Below are positions 23,267 to 23,828 of a stretch of 23,828 nucleotides of DNA, piece by piece. This DNA is from an uncultured Spirochaetales bacterium (GTDB taxonomy: Bacteria; Spirochaetota; Spirochaetia; Sphaerochaetales; Sphaerochaetaceae), in NCBI GenBank assembly GCA_934247875.1, contig CAKQJZ010000028.1, positions 1 to 23,828 of the forward strand. Direction: 5' to 3'. The notes under the pieces were generated by a model, which made no database searches, had not been told where the DNA came from, and saw only the letters and a program-made list of their open reading frames with translations. Both the position numbers and the translations under genes were made by a program. Every line of letters begins with the position of its first letter. Position 1 is the first letter of the stretch.

Positions 23267-23766
23267 AAAATATCTTTTTTAGTTAGTCCTGTTATTTGAG
23301 CGATTAAGTCTAAGTCCACGCCAGCATCTCTCATTCCTTTGGCTGTTCTTAGCTTCTCTTTTGCAATGCCTTCTCTCTGACCGATAGAGATGCCTTCTTT
23401 CTGACCAATAGCGATACCTTCATCTATTCCCTCAGCTTTGATGCAGGCTCTGAGGTAGTCTTCACTGAACATGCTCATCATAGTATCCATCACCTCCAAC
23501 ATTCGCTCCGATAAGAATTCTGATAGTATTCCATCTTTTATGCAGCCTTCAAGAAGAGCAACAAGATGTTCTCTCTTGATGTTTTTCGCACCTTTCATTT
23601 TGATTATAGCACTTACTCTTTTTGAGAAGTCAATATACTGGCTTAAGATGTCCTTGTCATTGAGACCTCGTTTCTTGACCTGTATCAGAACTTCTTCATC
23701 ACCTTTTCCTCCATAGAACTCTTCTCTGAGGCTATAGCAATCTTTCACATTTTTTTTATGAAACAA
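23254..23766 (-). CDS. C-terminal portion of an Rpn/PD-(D/E)XK transposase-like family protein
   Basis: The 170 residues resemble only the C-terminal half of Rpn-type proteins. There is a helical region (DILSQYIDFSKRVSAIIK), CIKDGILSEFLSERMLEVMD, and then near-repeats GIAIGQKE, GISIGQRE, GIAKEK and a terminal GVDLDLIAQITGLTKKDI helix-turn segment. The N-terminal nuclease domain is missing, and the frame is closed upstream by a TAA 12 bases before the start. Either it is a truncated relic or a stand-alone C-terminal module. The start is TTG 23766, six bases after a TAAAAT; GTG 23751 (NVKDCY) is an alternative. Confidence 0.6.
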   Translation of the reverse strand: MFHKKNVKDCYSLREEFYGGKGDEEVLIQVKKRGLNDKDILSQYIDFSKRVSAIIKMKGAKNIKREHLVALLEGCIKDGILSEFLSERMLEVMDTMMSMFSEDYLRACIKAEGIDEGIAIGQKEGISIGQREGIAKEKLRTAKGMRDAGVDLDLIAQITGLTKKDILNLK

Positions 23767-23828
23767 TACAGAATTTTAAAAGCGAATTATCATGACGAGA
23801 GGCCCTGCATTTAGGGTTTTCAATTTAA

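Noticed and set aside
23803..23820. CCCT/AGGG inverted repeat followed by T4 at the right edge
   Set aside because: The stem is only four to five pairs and no + strand gene ends nearby, so it was not called a terminator.

Overview
The window looks like a low-GC chromosome segment from a spirochaete (Spirochaetales/Sphaerochaetaceae-like). I infer this from the relaxed lipobox and Thr/Ala/Pro-rich linker of the OppA-type lipoprotein, the trailing-repeat Rpn-type protein, and general protein character; no rRNA or marker gene fixes the taxon. A short phage-derived module sits at the left end. No tRNA, rRNA, CRISPR array or insertion sequence was recognised.

Region 1 (1-5558, all + strand) is a phage-type segment with tightly packed, overlapping genes and strong Shine-Dalgarno sites. 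It holds the tail of an unknown gene, a DUF4406 protein, two small unknown soluble proteins, five consecutive very small membrane proteins, and a RuvC-like resolvase. Two of the membrane proteins are tandem paralogs, and one of 53 aa is hidden in an apparent intergenic gap. After a 180-bp control region with a good promoter come a ten-cysteine protein, a P22-gp3-like small terminase and a large terminase. No portal or capsid gene follows.

Region 2 (5559-5876) is an AT-rich non-coding junction. It contains four phased TTGRCA boxes at its left edge, a 10-bp tandem duplication, and on the minus strand a piece resembling the C-terminal strands of an outer-membrane barrel protein.

Region 3 (5877-14262) holds a secreted beta-rich protein, a convergent operon of a CPBP intramembrane protease and a membrane-anchored NucA-type nuclease, and, divergent from it, a complete addB-addA operon for double-strand-break processing. 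Region 4 (14255-18508, minus) is a four-gene operon: aroA, a threonine-aldolase-type enzyme, an EFR1-type flavodoxin/ferredoxin fusion and a MalY/PatB-type C-S lyase. Region 5 (18563-23828) holds galE, an oppA-like lipoprotein, a SprT-like/DUF2786 fusion, a small two-TM membrane protein and a C-terminal-only Rpn-family protein.

The most striking non-genic pattern is in the chromosomal part. Five genes at the head of transcription units (CPBP gene, addB, aroA, the SprT-like gene, the 22680 gene) have no ribosome binding site. Each instead has a -10-like hexamer ending exactly 6 or 7 nt before the start codon, as expected for leaderless mRNAs. A sixth, with a TTG start, may fit. Genes inside operons, and galE and oppA, have ordinary Shine-Dalgarno sites. 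At 22661-22679 two such promoters face away from each other with overlapping -10 boxes in a 19-bp gap.
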